From NCBI GenBank assembly GCA_002167845.2, contig NHBO02000001.1, forward strand, positions 19,308-83,307: 64,000 nucleotides of DNA. Direction: 5' to 3'. A program made the position numbers and the translations under genes. The DNA is from Phycisphaera sp. TMED9. GTDB taxonomy: Bacteria > Planctomycetota > Phycisphaerae > Phycisphaerales > SM1A02. The notes below the pieces were generated by a model. It searched no databases. It was not told where the DNA came from and saw only the letters and a program-made list of their open reading frames with translations. Shown piece by piece: positions 35,471 through 43,300 of this stretch (position 1 is the first letter of the stretch; each line of letters starts with the position of its first letter).

Positions 35471-36205
35471 TCAGAGCGCGAGTCCCCCGTCCACCACCAG
35501 GACCTGCCCAGTGACGTAAGAGGCCCCTTCAGAGGCGAGATAGGACACGGCCGCGGAGATATCCGCCGTCTCGCCCAGTCGCCGGGTCGCAATTCGCTTG
35601 GTCATCTCCTGTTCGAGATGTGGGATCAGCGATTCGGTCATTTCAGTCTTGATGAACCCCGGGGCGACCACGTTGGCGGTCACGCCCTTCCCGCCAAGCT
35701 CCTTGGCCACGGTCTTGGTGAGACCGATCAGGCCCGCCTTGGCGGCGGAGTAGTTCACCTGGCCCGGATTTCCGGTGATTCCACTCACGGAGCCGATGTT
35801 GATGATCCGTCCGTAGCGTCCCTTCATCATCGGCCGAGCTGCGGCACGGCACGCCACGAAGGTCGATCGGAGGTTCACATTCAGCACATCGTCGAAGTCC
35901 TCATCGCTCATGCGTAGGAGGAGGCCGTCTCGGGTGATCCCCGCATTGTTCACCAGCACATCGAGCCGGCCGGCGTTCTCCGCGACTTCTTCGATCAGCT
36001 CGCCGAGCGCGTTGCCCTGGCCGATGTCACAGACTCGGAACTCTCCGCTGCCTCCGGCTTCGCCGATTTCCTCGACCAGCGACTCGAGCGGATCAGCGGA
36101 TCGGGCGATCGCCACCACATGCATGCCGTCGGCGGCGAGCTGAAGGGCGATGGCGCGTCCGAGGCCACGACTGGCGCCGGTGACGATGGCAAGGCGGGTT
36201 TCGAT
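35471..36205 (-). CDS. fabG: 3-oxoacyl-[acyl-carrier-protein] reductase, probable AUC start
   Basis: FabG reduces 3-oxoacyl-ACP with NADPH. The protein is unmistakable: [12 protein letters not shown] (NADPH-binding), [11 protein letters not shown], Ser in [23 protein letters not shown] with the YxxxK pair, and a C-terminal [12 protein letters not shown]. Start choice: AAGGAG at 36213-36218 (minus strand) is 7 nt upstream of an ATC codon at 36205-36203. Translation there would give 244 residues, exactly the length of E. coli FabG, beginning with the expected first strand ([13 protein letters not shown]). The nearest in-frame canonical start is an ATG at 36295, which would add 30 non-conserved residues and has no ribosome site. 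I favour AUC but a sequencing or assembly error is not excluded. Confidence 0.9.
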   Translation of the reverse strand: METRLAIVTGASRGLGRAIALQLAADGMHVVAIARSADPLESLVEEIGEAGGSGEFRVCDIGQGNALGELIEEVAENAGRLDVLVNNAGITRDGLLLRMSDEDFDDVLNVNLRSTFVACRAAARPMMKGRYGRIINIGSVSGITGNPGQVNYSAAKAGLIGLTKTVAKELGGKGVTANVVAPGFIKTEMTESLIPHLEQEMTKRIATRRLGETADISAAVSYLASEGASYVTGQVLVVDGGLAL

Positions 36206-36423
36206 GAGCGGGCTCCTTGGGGAAGAGAAGTCGTCTGGTCGTCCGTCGCAGAAGACTCGATTCCCAGTGCGTCGGGTCGGAATTGTACAGATCATCCCCG
36301 TGCCTGTGGCGGAATTGAGGTTTTCGTGGCGAGTCGGCGTCTGTGGCGCTCTCCGGACGCAGTCGGGTGCCGCTGCCCTCGGCCGACTCTGGCCCCAGGG
36401 TCGCCTGATCATCCTGGGCATCA

Positions 36424-36458
36424 AAGAAAAAACGCGACCTCCGAGATCGGAGGCCGCG
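36424..36458 (-). terminator. Rho-independent terminator between the lipoprotein gene and fabG (minus strand)
   Basis: CGCGGCCTCCG pairs with CGGAGGTCGCG (one mismatch) at 36433-36458, followed on the minus strand by TTTTTT. It would end transcripts entering from fabD and the lipoprotein gene, so fabG may have its own promoter in the 220-base interval. Confidence 0.75.
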
Positions 36459-36494
36459 TCATGGTTTCTCTGGATGTCCAGCGACGGGAGTCGC

Positions 36495-37325
36495 TCAGTT
36501 TCCGCTTGGTGCGAAACCGGGGTTCGGATCGATCTTCGGTCCCTTGGGGCGTTTCCGCTTGCCAGGCGCATTTCCGCCACCGCCAGGTCCGCCGGCCGGT
36601 GATCCCATGGAACTGCTGCCGGAATCTTCTTCCGTGAAGTCCTGAGTGGGAATCTCGACGATCTCATCCGGTGCGGTCGCTCGGGCCATTTCTTCGCCGA
36701 GGATGTTGAACCAGGCGGTGATCCAATCATCGCCACTCAGTCGGTCCATCATGTTCGGAGGTGACGGCTGGGCGTCGAATTCGGCGCCATCGGCCGCGGG
36801 ATCGCCGGAGATCTCGTAAGCCCACAGTTGCGGTTCGAACTGGTTGCCGACCATGAAGACGGCGAGGGCGCACTCACCGACCAACGGGTGGGTTCCGGTT
36901 CGAACGTCGATTCCGATGATGTCGGAGGTGGCTTCTTGCCACTCGCCGGATGCCGTCATGTCCTTCAGAAGAAGCGCGTCCATCCCAGCGAGCATGCCTT
37001 CGACTCGGCTGGAATCACCGCGTGCGAAGCCGTCGAAGAATCGCAGGACGGCGATGCGTCCTGCATCGTTGTCCGGTGCGAGATCCTCGGAGAGGTTGAC
37101 TCGGGGGTCGATGTCGTACCTCGCCATCAGGTCTGCGATCGGCGTCACCGTCGGCGCGGGCGGCGGCGGTGGGGGCGCGGGTGCCTTCTTCGCCACGGGG
37201 GCCGGCGGAGGCGCGACCTCCTCGGAGCCGCAGGCTGCGAGTCCGAGTGACACGGCGGTCAATGCGGTCAAGGCGGTGAGGTCACGAAGCATTCGAGTGG
37301 TCGGGTGCGGGATCCGGTTGGTCAT
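36495..37325 (-). CDS. Putative lipoprotein embedded in the fab cluster
   Basis: The ATG at 37325 is chosen because GGAGG sits 9 nt upstream; it lies inside the 3' end of fabD (44-base overlap). The 276-residue protein has a lipoprotein signal (LTALTALTAVSLGLAAC, Cys about residue 33), a Pro-rich spacer (APPPAPVAKKAPAPPPPPPAP), a folded central region (about 65-225) and a Gly/Pro/Lys-rich C-terminal tail. I do not recognise the family. Its overlap with fabD implies translational coupling, which is unusual in fatty-acid loci, and a terminator follows. Function in the envelope is likely; a link to lipid synthesis is speculation. Confidence 0.75.
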   Translation of the reverse strand: MTNRIPHPTTRMLRDLTALTALTAVSLGLAACGSEEVAPPPAPVAKKAPAPPPPPPAPTVTPIADLMARYDIDPRVNLSEDLAPDNDAGRIAVLRFFDGFARGDSSRVEGMLAGMDALLLKDMTASGEWQEATSDIIGIDVRTGTHPLVGECALAVFMVGNQFEPQLWAYEISGDPAADGAEFDAQPSPPNMMDRLSGDDWITAWFNILGEEMARATAPDEIVEIPTQDFTEEDSGSSSMGSPAGGPGGGGNAPGKRKRPKGPKIDPNPGFAPSGN

Positions 37326-38259
37326 GGCTGGTGACCTCCACGGTTTTGTCGATTCGTCGGAAGAGCCCCTTGAGCACCTTGCCCGGGGCGAGTTCATGAA
37401 TCTGTGGCCGATCGGACTCCGGAGTCTCCGAAACCGTGCGGGCAAGATCCAAACAGTTCGAGGACCATCTTACCGGGGTCGTCAGTTGTTCGATCAACCG
37501 AGTCTTCAGAAGTTCCGGATTGTCCGGATCATGTGGCTTTCCGGTCACATTGGAGTAGACGACCGTTGAGAGGGGCTGAAAGTCCACTTCTTCCAGCGCC
37601 TTGGCCATTCCTTCGGCCGCTGGGGCCATCAGGGGGCTGTGGAAGGCTCCCGCGACGGCGAGCGAAGTCGCCCGAAGCCGCATCTCGCCCGCGGCCGTCA
37701 CGGCCCGTTCACAGGCGGTTTTCGAGCCGGAAATCACGATCTGGCCGGTGGCGTTGAAGTTGGCTGGGACGAGGATGTCATCGCCTCGGGCGGCATCACA
37801 GACCTCGTTGGCTTGATCTTCGTCGGCGCCGACAAGGGCGACCATGCCGCCTTCCGAAGCCTCCGCGGCTTCCTGCATGAGGCGGCCCCGGGTCGCCACC
37901 AGCTTCAAGCCATCGCGAAATCCAAAGGCTCCTGCCAGATGCAGGGCGGTGTACTCGCCGAGCGAGAGCCCGAGGGTGGCGAAGAGGTCGGCGCCTCCCC
38001 AGCCATCGAGAAGACCCTGGAAACTCGCCACGCCCGCCGTGAAGAGGGCGGGCTGGCTGACGTCGGTTCGATTCAAGGCATCTGCCGGACCGGCGAAGCA
38101 GAGGCTCGTCAAAGAGCCGATGCCACCGAGATCCACGACTTCATCCGCGGCGGCGAACGTCTGGGCCGCGGCGGGATGTGCTTCCATCCACCCCTGCCCC
38201 ATGCCGACGATCTGAGCGCCCTGGCCGGGGCAGAGAAGTACGACGTTCGTTTTGTGCAT
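37282..38259 (-). CDS. fabD: Malonyl-CoA:ACP transacylase
   Basis: FabD loads malonyl onto ACP. The ATG at 38259 with GGAG about 10 nt upstream gives 325 residues beginning MHKTNVVLLCPGQGAQIVGMG, the standard FabD opening; earlier ATGs at 38274 and 38286 add a few residues. The nucleophile Ser is in GLSLGEYTALHLAGA and the catalytic His in AVAGAFHSPLMAPA. The C-terminus is longer than the usual 310 and ends in a Pro/Asp-rich tail that overlaps the start of the next gene. It is 119 bases from fabH. Confidence 0.95.
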   Translation of the reverse strand: MHKTNVVLLCPGQGAQIVGMGQGWMEAHPAAAQTFAAADEVVDLGGIGSLTSLCFAGPADALNRTDVSQPALFTAGVASFQGLLDGWGGADLFATLGLSLGEYTALHLAGAFGFRDGLKLVATRGRLMQEAAEASEGGMVALVGADEDQANEVCDAARGDDILVPANFNATGQIVISGSKTACERAVTAAGEMRLRATSLAVAGAFHSPLMAPAAEGMAKALEEVDFQPLSTVVYSNVTGKPHDPDNPELLKTRLIEQLTTPVRWSSNCLDLARTVSETPESDRPQIHELAPGKVLKGLFRRIDKTVEVTSHDQPDPAPDHSNAS

Positions 38260-38378
38260 GACGGAGGTCTCCATCGGGCTTCGCAAGCGTCAGCGGTCAC
38301 GCTGATCGAGAAGAAGGAATATCGGTTGTTCGACCCGGAACAATCAAGCAGGTTCTGGAGCTCGTCCCGTCCGCTCGA

Positions 38379-39395
38379 TCAGTGCCGCCAGACCGAGCTG
38401 GCCCAGGTCATGCCGCCGCCGAAGGCGACGAGCATCGTCGGCTTCGACTCATCGATTCGACCGGACTTCCGCATCTGATCGAGGCACAGGCCGACCGATC
38501 CGGCGGAGCTGTTTCCGAACTTGTCGATGTTGACGAAGACCTTCTCGCTGGGGAGGCCGAGTTTTTCGACCGCGCTTTCGATGATGCGGGCGTTGGATTG
38601 ATGGCAGATGTAGGCGCCGACCTCGTCGGGGGCGAGCCCGGATTTCTCCAATCCGTCCTTGATCGCCCGTTGGAAGCGAGTCACCGCGAACTTGTAGACC
38701 TCGCGTCCGTTCATTCGCAGGCAGCCCAGTCTGATCGGATTCTCTTCGTCGCCAGGTGCGATCTCATTCTCACGGCGGGGGATGTAGAGCGCCTGCCAGC
38801 CACTGCCGTCGGCTTCCATCGTCTGGTAGATCGACCCCTTGGTGGGGTCGTCATCGGCTTCGAGAATCGCGGAGCCAGCGGCATCTCCGAAGAGAATCGA
38901 CACGGAGCGATCGTCGTAGTCGATGATCGAACTCATGCAGTCGCAGCCCACGATCGCGATCCGATTCGCGCGTCCGACTCGGATGAGGCTGTCGGCGAGG
39001 TTCATCGCATAGACGAATCCGCTGCAGGCCGCGACGACGTCGAAGGCGCCGGCGGGCGTTGCGCCGATCTCGCCGGCGATTCGACAGGCGAGGGAAGGGC
39101 AGGCCATCTCGCCGGTCACCGAAGCGACGATGACGAGGTCGAGGCTGGAGCCGTCGAGGCCGGCGTCTTCCAAGGCTCTTTGGACGGCGAGTCGAGAAAG
39201 CGTCAAGGTCCCTTCGCGGGGCTTGTCGCAGATCCGTCGCTCTTTGATGCCGGTTCGTTGTTGGATCCACTCGTCGCTGGTGTCGACCATGCGAGCAAGA
39301 TCATCGTTGGTCAGAATTCCGTCAGGTACCGCCGATCCGGTTCCTGCGATTCGGACGCCGCGGGCGAATCCCGCGGTCAGAGCGGCATGATTCAT
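38379..39395 (-). CDS. fabH: 3-oxoacyl-[acyl-carrier-protein] synthase III
   Basis: FabH starts fatty-acid synthesis by joining acetyl-CoA (or a branched acyl-CoA) to malonyl-ACP. The 338-residue protein has the Cys-His-Asn triad in ACSGFVYAMNLAD, CHQSNARI and NIDKFGNSSAGS, and the N-terminal DEWIQQRTGIKERRI. It overlaps plsX by 4 bases, so translation is coupled. Length is normal. Confidence 0.96.
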   Translation of the reverse strand: MNHAALTAGFARGVRIAGTGSAVPDGILTNDDLARMVDTSDEWIQQRTGIKERRICDKPREGTLTLSRLAVQRALEDAGLDGSSLDLVIVASVTGEMACPSLACRIAGEIGATPAGAFDVVAACSGFVYAMNLADSLIRVGRANRIAIVGCDCMSSIIDYDDRSVSILFGDAAGSAILEADDDPTKGSIYQTMEADGSGWQALYIPRRENEIAPGDEENPIRLGCLRMNGREVYKFAVTRFQRAIKDGLEKSGLAPDEVGAYICHQSNARIIESAVEKLGLPSEKVFVNIDKFGNSSAGSVGLCLDQMRKSGRIDESKPTMLVAFGGGMTWASSVWRH

Positions 39396-40441
39396 GTCTT
39401 GATTTCTTTCCCGGACTCGTTGCTGATCGGATCCTGGCCCACGGTCGCAAGCGATTCGGTGATCGCCTGATTGACGCCGCTCAGTACGAATTCCCGGCCT
39501 CGAAGAATGGCATTGGTGATGGTTCGGCCGATCGCCGAGCCGTGGACGATCATGCAGACCCCGTTGACGCCGAGAAGTGGAGCGCCGCCGTATTCGTGGT
39601 AGTCGTGCTTGCTGTAGAGACTCTTCACCACGGGCTCGAATCGCATCGCAAGCTCGGGATCGATCTCGAAGACCTCGCTGGCGATGGCCTTGAAGATCCC
39701 GGCCGACAAACCTTCGGCCAGTTTGATCATGACGTTGCCGACGACTCCGTCGGTCACGACCACGTCGGCTTCACCGTCGAAGACCCCGCGGCCTTCGACG
39801 TAGCCGATGAAATTGGTCGCATCGGCGTCGCGGAGCATGTCTCGCGCGAATCGCAGATCCGCGGTGCCCTTGGCCTCTTCGCCGCCCACGTTCATCAGGC
39901 CGACTCGCGGAGAATCGATGCCGAGGATTCGTTGGGCGTAGATCGAGCCCATCACGCCGTACTGGGCCAGATGGTGGGGTTTTGGTTCGATGTTGGCGCC
40001 GACGTCGATCAGGACGATCGGGCCGCTGAAGGTCGGAACCGTCACGGCGATTCCGGGACGATGCACGTTGCGAAGGCGCCGCATGTTCATCTGTGCGGCG
40101 GTCACGCACGCGCCGGTGTTGCCGGCGGAGATCCAGCAGTCGAGTCGGCCGTCGCCACCCTTGGGGCCGCCGAGTCGCGAAAGCTGCGCAATCGAGCTCT
40201 TTCGCTTCGATCGAACCGCTTCCACGGGAGACTCGCTCATCCCGATGGTTTCCTCGCAGGAGAGGATCTCGATTCGATCATCGTTCACGCCACGTTCGAC
40301 CAGGGCTTCACTGATCGCCGCCTCGTCCCCGGCGAGAACGAGTCGATCTTCGGCCTCGAGGCGATCGAGCGCATCGAAGCAACCCTTGAGAATTTCGTGG
40401 GGGGCGTTGTCACCGCCCGTCACATCGACACCTATACGCAT
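39392..40441 (-). CDS. plsX: Acyl-ACP:phosphate acyltransferase PlsX
   Basis: PlsX makes acyl-phosphate for PlsY in phospholipid synthesis. The 349-residue protein opens MRIGVDVTGGDNAPHEIL, as the family does, and contains SGPIVLIDVGANIEPKPHHLAQYG and VVTDGVVGNVMIKLAEG. It lies between rpmF and fabH, the classic order. TACGCT is 6 nt upstream of the ATG and no Shine-Dalgarno is seen, so an internal leaderless transcript could supplement read-through from the rpmF promoter. Confidence 0.96.
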   Translation of the reverse strand: MRIGVDVTGGDNAPHEILKGCFDALDRLEAEDRLVLAGDEAAISEALVERGVNDDRIEILSCEETIGMSESPVEAVRSKRKSSIAQLSRLGGPKGGDGRLDCWISAGNTGACVTAAQMNMRRLRNVHRPGIAVTVPTFSGPIVLIDVGANIEPKPHHLAQYGVMGSIYAQRILGIDSPRVGLMNVGGEEAKGTADLRFARDMLRDADATNFIGYVEGRGVFDGEADVVVTDGVVGNVMIKLAEGLSAGIFKAIASEVFEIDPELAMRFEPVVKSLYSKHDYHEYGGAPLLGVNGVCMIVHGSAIGRTITNAILRGREFVLSGVNQAITESLATVGQDPISNESGKEIKT

Positions 40442-40447
40442 GGGGGC

Positions 40448-40453
40448 AGCGTA
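40448..40453 (-). promoter_or_regulatory. Candidate -10 element (TACGCT) for plsX
   Basis: On the minus strand TACGCT lies 6 nt before the plsX ATG, identical to the hexamer and spacing at the ThiF-like gene. It would be an internal promoter of the fab cluster. Confidence 0.4.
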
Positions 40454-40495
40454 TCCGTTCCGAACCTGTGAAGTGGAGGAAGCATCCCGAATCGG

Positions 40496-40684
40496 TCAGG
40501 ACGCCGGCTTGGTCGGCTTCACCTGCAGGCCGGGGCGAACATAGCCGCACTCTCGGCAGGCGTGGTGAGGACGCTTGGCGGTGCCGCAGTTCGGGCAGAG
40601 CACGGTGTGGGTCCGCTCGATCGCATCATGAGCACGACGACGGCGGGTACGACCGGGGGATTGTCTGAATGATGGGACGGGCAT
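40496..40684 (-). CDS. rpmF: 50S ribosomal protein L32
   Basis: The 62-residue basic protein starts MPVPSFRQSPGRTRRRRAHD, the L32 N-terminus, and has a zinc ribbon of the C-x2-C-x9-C-x2-C type (Cys30, 33, 43, 46; CPNCG and CRECG). It is the first gene of the rpmF-plsX-fab cluster, 54 bases upstream of plsX. A good promoter lies 79 bases upstream. rpmF-plsX-fab linkage is an established arrangement in many bacteria. Confidence 0.96.
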   Translation of the reverse strand: MPVPSFRQSPGRTRRRRAHDAIERTHTVLCPNCGTAKRPHHACRECGYVRPGLQVKPTKPAS

Positions 40685-40762
40685 CGCTGGGTTCCTGAGG
40701 GCTCGAAAAGCCTGAATCGGGCTTCTCGTCCCTGCAAAGCGGTCTGAGAGCGAGAATTGGGT

Positions 40763-40791
40763 AAGGTACGTCGACCCCGCTGAGGTGTCAA
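40763..40791 (-). promoter_or_regulatory. Sigma70-type promoter for rpmF-plsX-fab
   Basis: On the minus strand, a perfect -35 TTGACA (40786-40791) is separated by 17 bases from TACCTT (40763-40768). It is the best promoter match I see in the window and gives a leader of roughly 70 bases before rpmF. Confidence 0.75.
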
Positions 40792-40821
40792 GGATTCCTC
40801 TGTCTCGGTCCCGGAGCGATC

Positions 40822-41307
40822 ATGCCGAAACCCGATTTCAAGTTGTTCACGGATGGTGGCGCTTCGCCGAATCCCGGGCCCGGAGGTTGGGCCTTCATTC
40901 TGGCCTCTGCTGATGGGCAGATGTCGGAACATTTTGGCGGGGAGCCCGATTCGACCAACAATCGGATGGAAATGACCGCCGTGATTCGCGGGTTTGAGGC
41001 CGCGTTGGCGGCTTCTGAGGGAGGCAAGCCTGCGTTGGAGCTCATTGCAGACAGCAAATATGTGCTTCAAGGGCTCCAGGATTGGATGCCCGGATGGAAG
41101 AAGCGCGGCTGGATGAAGGCGGGAAAGCCGGCCAAACCGGTCCTCAACGTTGATCTCTGGAAACAGTTGGATGTGCTCTCACAGCAGCTGGACCTCACTT
41201 TTACGTGGGTTCGGGGCCATACCGGCCATCTGGGCAACGAACGCTGCGACGAGCTCGTCAAGGACGGGATCCGCAGCGTCGGCGGAACGGTGGCCTCGGA
41301 AAGGTGA
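40822..41307 (+). CDS. rnhA: Ribonuclease HI
   Basis: RNase HI degrades RNA in RNA-DNA hybrids. The 161-residue protein has all catalytic residues: Asp11 (LFTDGGASPNPGPGGW), Glu50 (NNRMEMTA), Asp77 (ADSKYV) and Asp143 (GHLGNERCDELV), plus the supporting His133 (RGHTGH). Also visible is the basic protrusion with KKRGW. Length is normal. A GGAGCG site precedes the ATG. It is divergent from rpmF. Confidence 0.95.
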   Translation: MPKPDFKLFTDGGASPNPGPGGWAFILASADGQMSEHFGGEPDSTNNRMEMTAVIRGFEAALAASEGGKPALELIADSKYVLQGLQDWMPGWKKRGWMKAGKPAKPVLNVDLWKQLDVLSQQLDLTFTWVRGHTGHLGNERCDELVKDGIRSVGGTVASER

Positions 41308-41351
41308 GTTCTTCGAGCTTCGGTCGGGGTGGCGTTCGGGCGGTTTGAGCC

Positions 41352-41380
41352 TTGCCCTCTTGGCGGGGTCCCGGTATCCT
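41352..41380 (+). promoter_or_regulatory. Candidate promoter for rpsL-rpsG
   Basis: TTGCCC (41352-41357), a 17-base spacer and TATCCT (41375-41380) lie upstream of rpsL, leaving a leader of about 60 bases. The -35 matches four of six consensus positions. Confidence 0.45.
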
Positions 41381-41445
41381 TCTCGGCTCGCTGCTCATTT
41401 TCCGAGCTTCGTTTTCGACCGCCCGACGTCCGACTGAGACCCCGC

Positions 41446-41820
41446 ATGCCGACCATCAACCAGCTCGTTCGCAACCCCCGCCGCAACCAGGCCGTGAAGT
41501 CGAAGGTCAAGGACCTCGACGCCTGTCCTCAGCGTCGCGGAGTGTGCCTTCAGGTTCGAACCGTCACCCCCAAGAAGCCCAACTCGGCGCTTCGGAAGGT
41601 GGCTCGTGTTCGCCTCTCCAACGGCAAGGAAGTCACCGCGTACATCGGCGGCGAAGGTCACAACCTGCAGGAACACTCCATCGTGCTCGTGCGTGGTGGT
41701 CGAGTCCGCGACCTTCCCGGTTGTCGTTACCACGTCGTCCGCGGCTCCCTCGACTGCCTCGGCGTCGACGGTCGCCAGCAGGGCCGATCGAAGTACGGCG
41801 TGAAGCGCGGCAAGAAGTGA
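41446..41820 (+). CDS. rpsL: 30S ribosomal protein S12
   Basis: S12 is at the decoding centre. The ATG at 41446 gives 124 residues beginning [12 protein letters not shown], the standard start; the longer open frame upstream is noise. [17 protein letters not shown] and the conserved [20 protein letters not shown] are present, including the Lys/Pro residues where streptomycin resistance arises in other bacteria. It heads the str-type pair with rpsG 206 bases downstream. Confidence 0.98.
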   Translation: MPTINQLVRNPRRNQAVKSKVKDLDACPQRRGVCLQVRTVTPKKPNSALRKVARVRLSNGKEVTAYIGGEGHNLQEHSIVLVRGGRVRDLPGCRYHVVRGSLDCLGVDGRQQGRSKYGVKRGKK

Positions 41821-42026
41821 TTCAACGGGACCGTTCGGTCCCGATTCAGTGCATTCGGCGGGGTGCGGCGAAGGTCGCCGCAACCGACGGATCGAAAAAA
41901 TTTTTCGGCAAGTAATCGCGGCCCCCGAGACCCCGGGAATCACCAAGTCCCAGGTCGCGATGAACGAAGGTTCCAATTCCTCGAAGCAGAGGATGCGGAG
42001 CGGACGAGCCGGAAGGAGTCCAAGCT

Positions 42027-42527
42027 ATGGCCGGTCGTATCACCAAGGCAGACATTCAGCTCAAGCCCGATCCCCGCTACGGAGATCTGGTGCTTTCACG
42101 ATTCATCAACTGCATGATGCACGGTGGCAACAAGTCCACCGCGATCCGCGTGGTCTACAACGCATTCGACGAGATTCAAAAGAGGCTCGACGATGGCAAG
42201 GCTCCGGAGCTCCCCGAGACCGCCCTCGAGGTCTTCCATCTCGCGCTGGACAACGTTCGACCGCAGGTCGAAGTCCGATCCAAGCGGGTCGGTGGTGCGA
42301 ACTATCAGGTTCCGATGCAGTTGAACCGACGTCGTCAGCAGTCCCTGACCTTCCGCTGGATCATCGTCGCGGCTCGTGAAGAGCGAGGCAAGCCGATCCA
42401 CATGCGTCTTGCGAAGGAACTCTGGGATGCAGCCCACAACGAAGGCAAGTCGGTCACGACCCGCGAGAACACGCATCGCATGGCGGAAGCCAACCGTGCG
42501 TTCGCTCACTTCGGTCGCAGCCGCTGA
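42027..42527 (+). CDS. rpsG: 30S ribosomal protein S7
   Basis: S7 nucleates assembly of the 30S head. The 166-residue protein is slightly longer than the usual 156. It has DPRYGDLVLSRFINCMMHGGNKSTA, VRPQVEVRSKRVGGANYQVPM and the C-terminal NRAFAHFGR. AAGGAG lies 9 nt upstream of the ATG. The gap from rpsL (206 bases) includes the hairpin CGGGACCG-TT-CGGTCCCG shortly after rpsL, which has no U-tract. fusA and tuf do not follow: a strong terminator ends the unit. Confidence 0.97.
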   Translation: MAGRITKADIQLKPDPRYGDLVLSRFINCMMHGGNKSTAIRVVYNAFDEIQKRLDDGKAPELPETALEVFHLALDNVRPQVEVRSKRVGGANYQVPMQLNRRRQQSLTFRWIIVAAREERGKPIHMRLAKELWDAAHNEGKSVTTRENTHRMAEANRAFAHFGRSR

Positions 42528-42552
42528 TCGAATTCGTTTCAACCGAACACAC

Positions 42553-42594
42553 CGCGGGCCGGATCTTCTCCAAGATCCGGCCCGCGTTCTTTCT
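42553..42594 (+). terminator. Rho-independent terminator after rpsG
   Basis: A perfect 15-bp stem (CGCGGGCCGGATCTT at 42553-42567 paired with 42572-42586) with a CTCC loop is followed by TTCTTTCT. Confidence 0.88.
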
Positions 42595-42614
42595 CGGAGG
42601 CGTTGCCGCCGCGG

Positions 42615-43283
42615 TCAATCTGGAACCGGCTCGTTCGAGCCGTCGCCCGTCCGACTGCCCGCTTCTTCGGGAGGATCATGATCGTCGAAGATCTGAACCT
42701 CGAGGGTCTCGGTCTCGAGTCCTCGGTCCGACGGGGTGTTCCGAATCCGGCTCACCACGAAGACCGGGGGCTGGACCGCCGCCGCGAGTCGGTGTCGCCG
42801 GAGCAGGCGGCCATCGGGACTCAGGGGGTGGGGGGCGTCCGGGCCGTCGAGTCGATCCCGGCTTCCATCGCACACCACGTAGTGCGGTCTTCGTCCGTTC
42901 GCATGGGCGATCTGGATGATCGACATGTCGCTTCCGGGATCCGCATCTTCAAAGCCCGCGCGACACAAGGCGGTGTGAACATCGGCGATCAGATCGCGAC
43001 GGGCCATGAACGCGACTCGAAGGTAGCGATGGGCCGCGTCGGTGTCGGCCAGTCGGACCTCGGCGCAGGTCGCTGATCCCGTCAGCACGCCGGATTCCGG
43101 AATCGTCTTGGAAAGGAGGGCCTCTATCTCGTGAACTCGGGATTCCACGAGTGCGACGGCCTCTCGCCGCCGGCGTTCCGAGAGATTCTCCCCCCATCCC
43201 GACCGGCCGCGTTCGGCTCCGGGGGCGGGGGGCGTCGACTCGTCGGTCCCTCCGTCGTTAGGCTCCTGATCTTCACCTGTCAT
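42615..43283 (-). CDS. Conserved-looking protein of unknown function
   Basis: The 222-residue protein begins with a disordered acidic/Pro-rich stretch (to about residue 30), then a helix-rich segment (RRREAVALVESRVHEIEALLS), a mixed region with ALCRAGFEDADPGSDMSIIQIAHANGRR, and an acidic C-terminus. I recognise no family. It is divergent from sodN (17 bases between start codons) and could share a regulatory region with it. Support is moderate: codon third positions favour this frame, but no motif confirms it. Confidence 0.55.
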   Translation of the reverse strand: MTGEDQEPNDGGTDESTPPAPGAERGRSGWGENLSERRRREAVALVESRVHEIEALLSKTIPESGVLTGSATCAEVRLADTDAAHRYLRVAFMARRDLIADVHTALCRAGFEDADPGSDMSIIQIAHANGRRPHYVVCDGSRDRLDGPDAPHPLSPDGRLLRRHRLAAAVQPPVFVVSRIRNTPSDRGLETETLEVQIFDDHDPPEEAGSRTGDGSNEPVPD

Positions 43284-43300
43284 TCGAGGAGATCCTGATC

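Noticed and set aside
35471..36736. 421-codon form of fabG starting at 36736
   Set aside because: The first ~177 codons are Arg/Ser/Pro-rich with no FabG similarity, and cross a terminator on the same strand.
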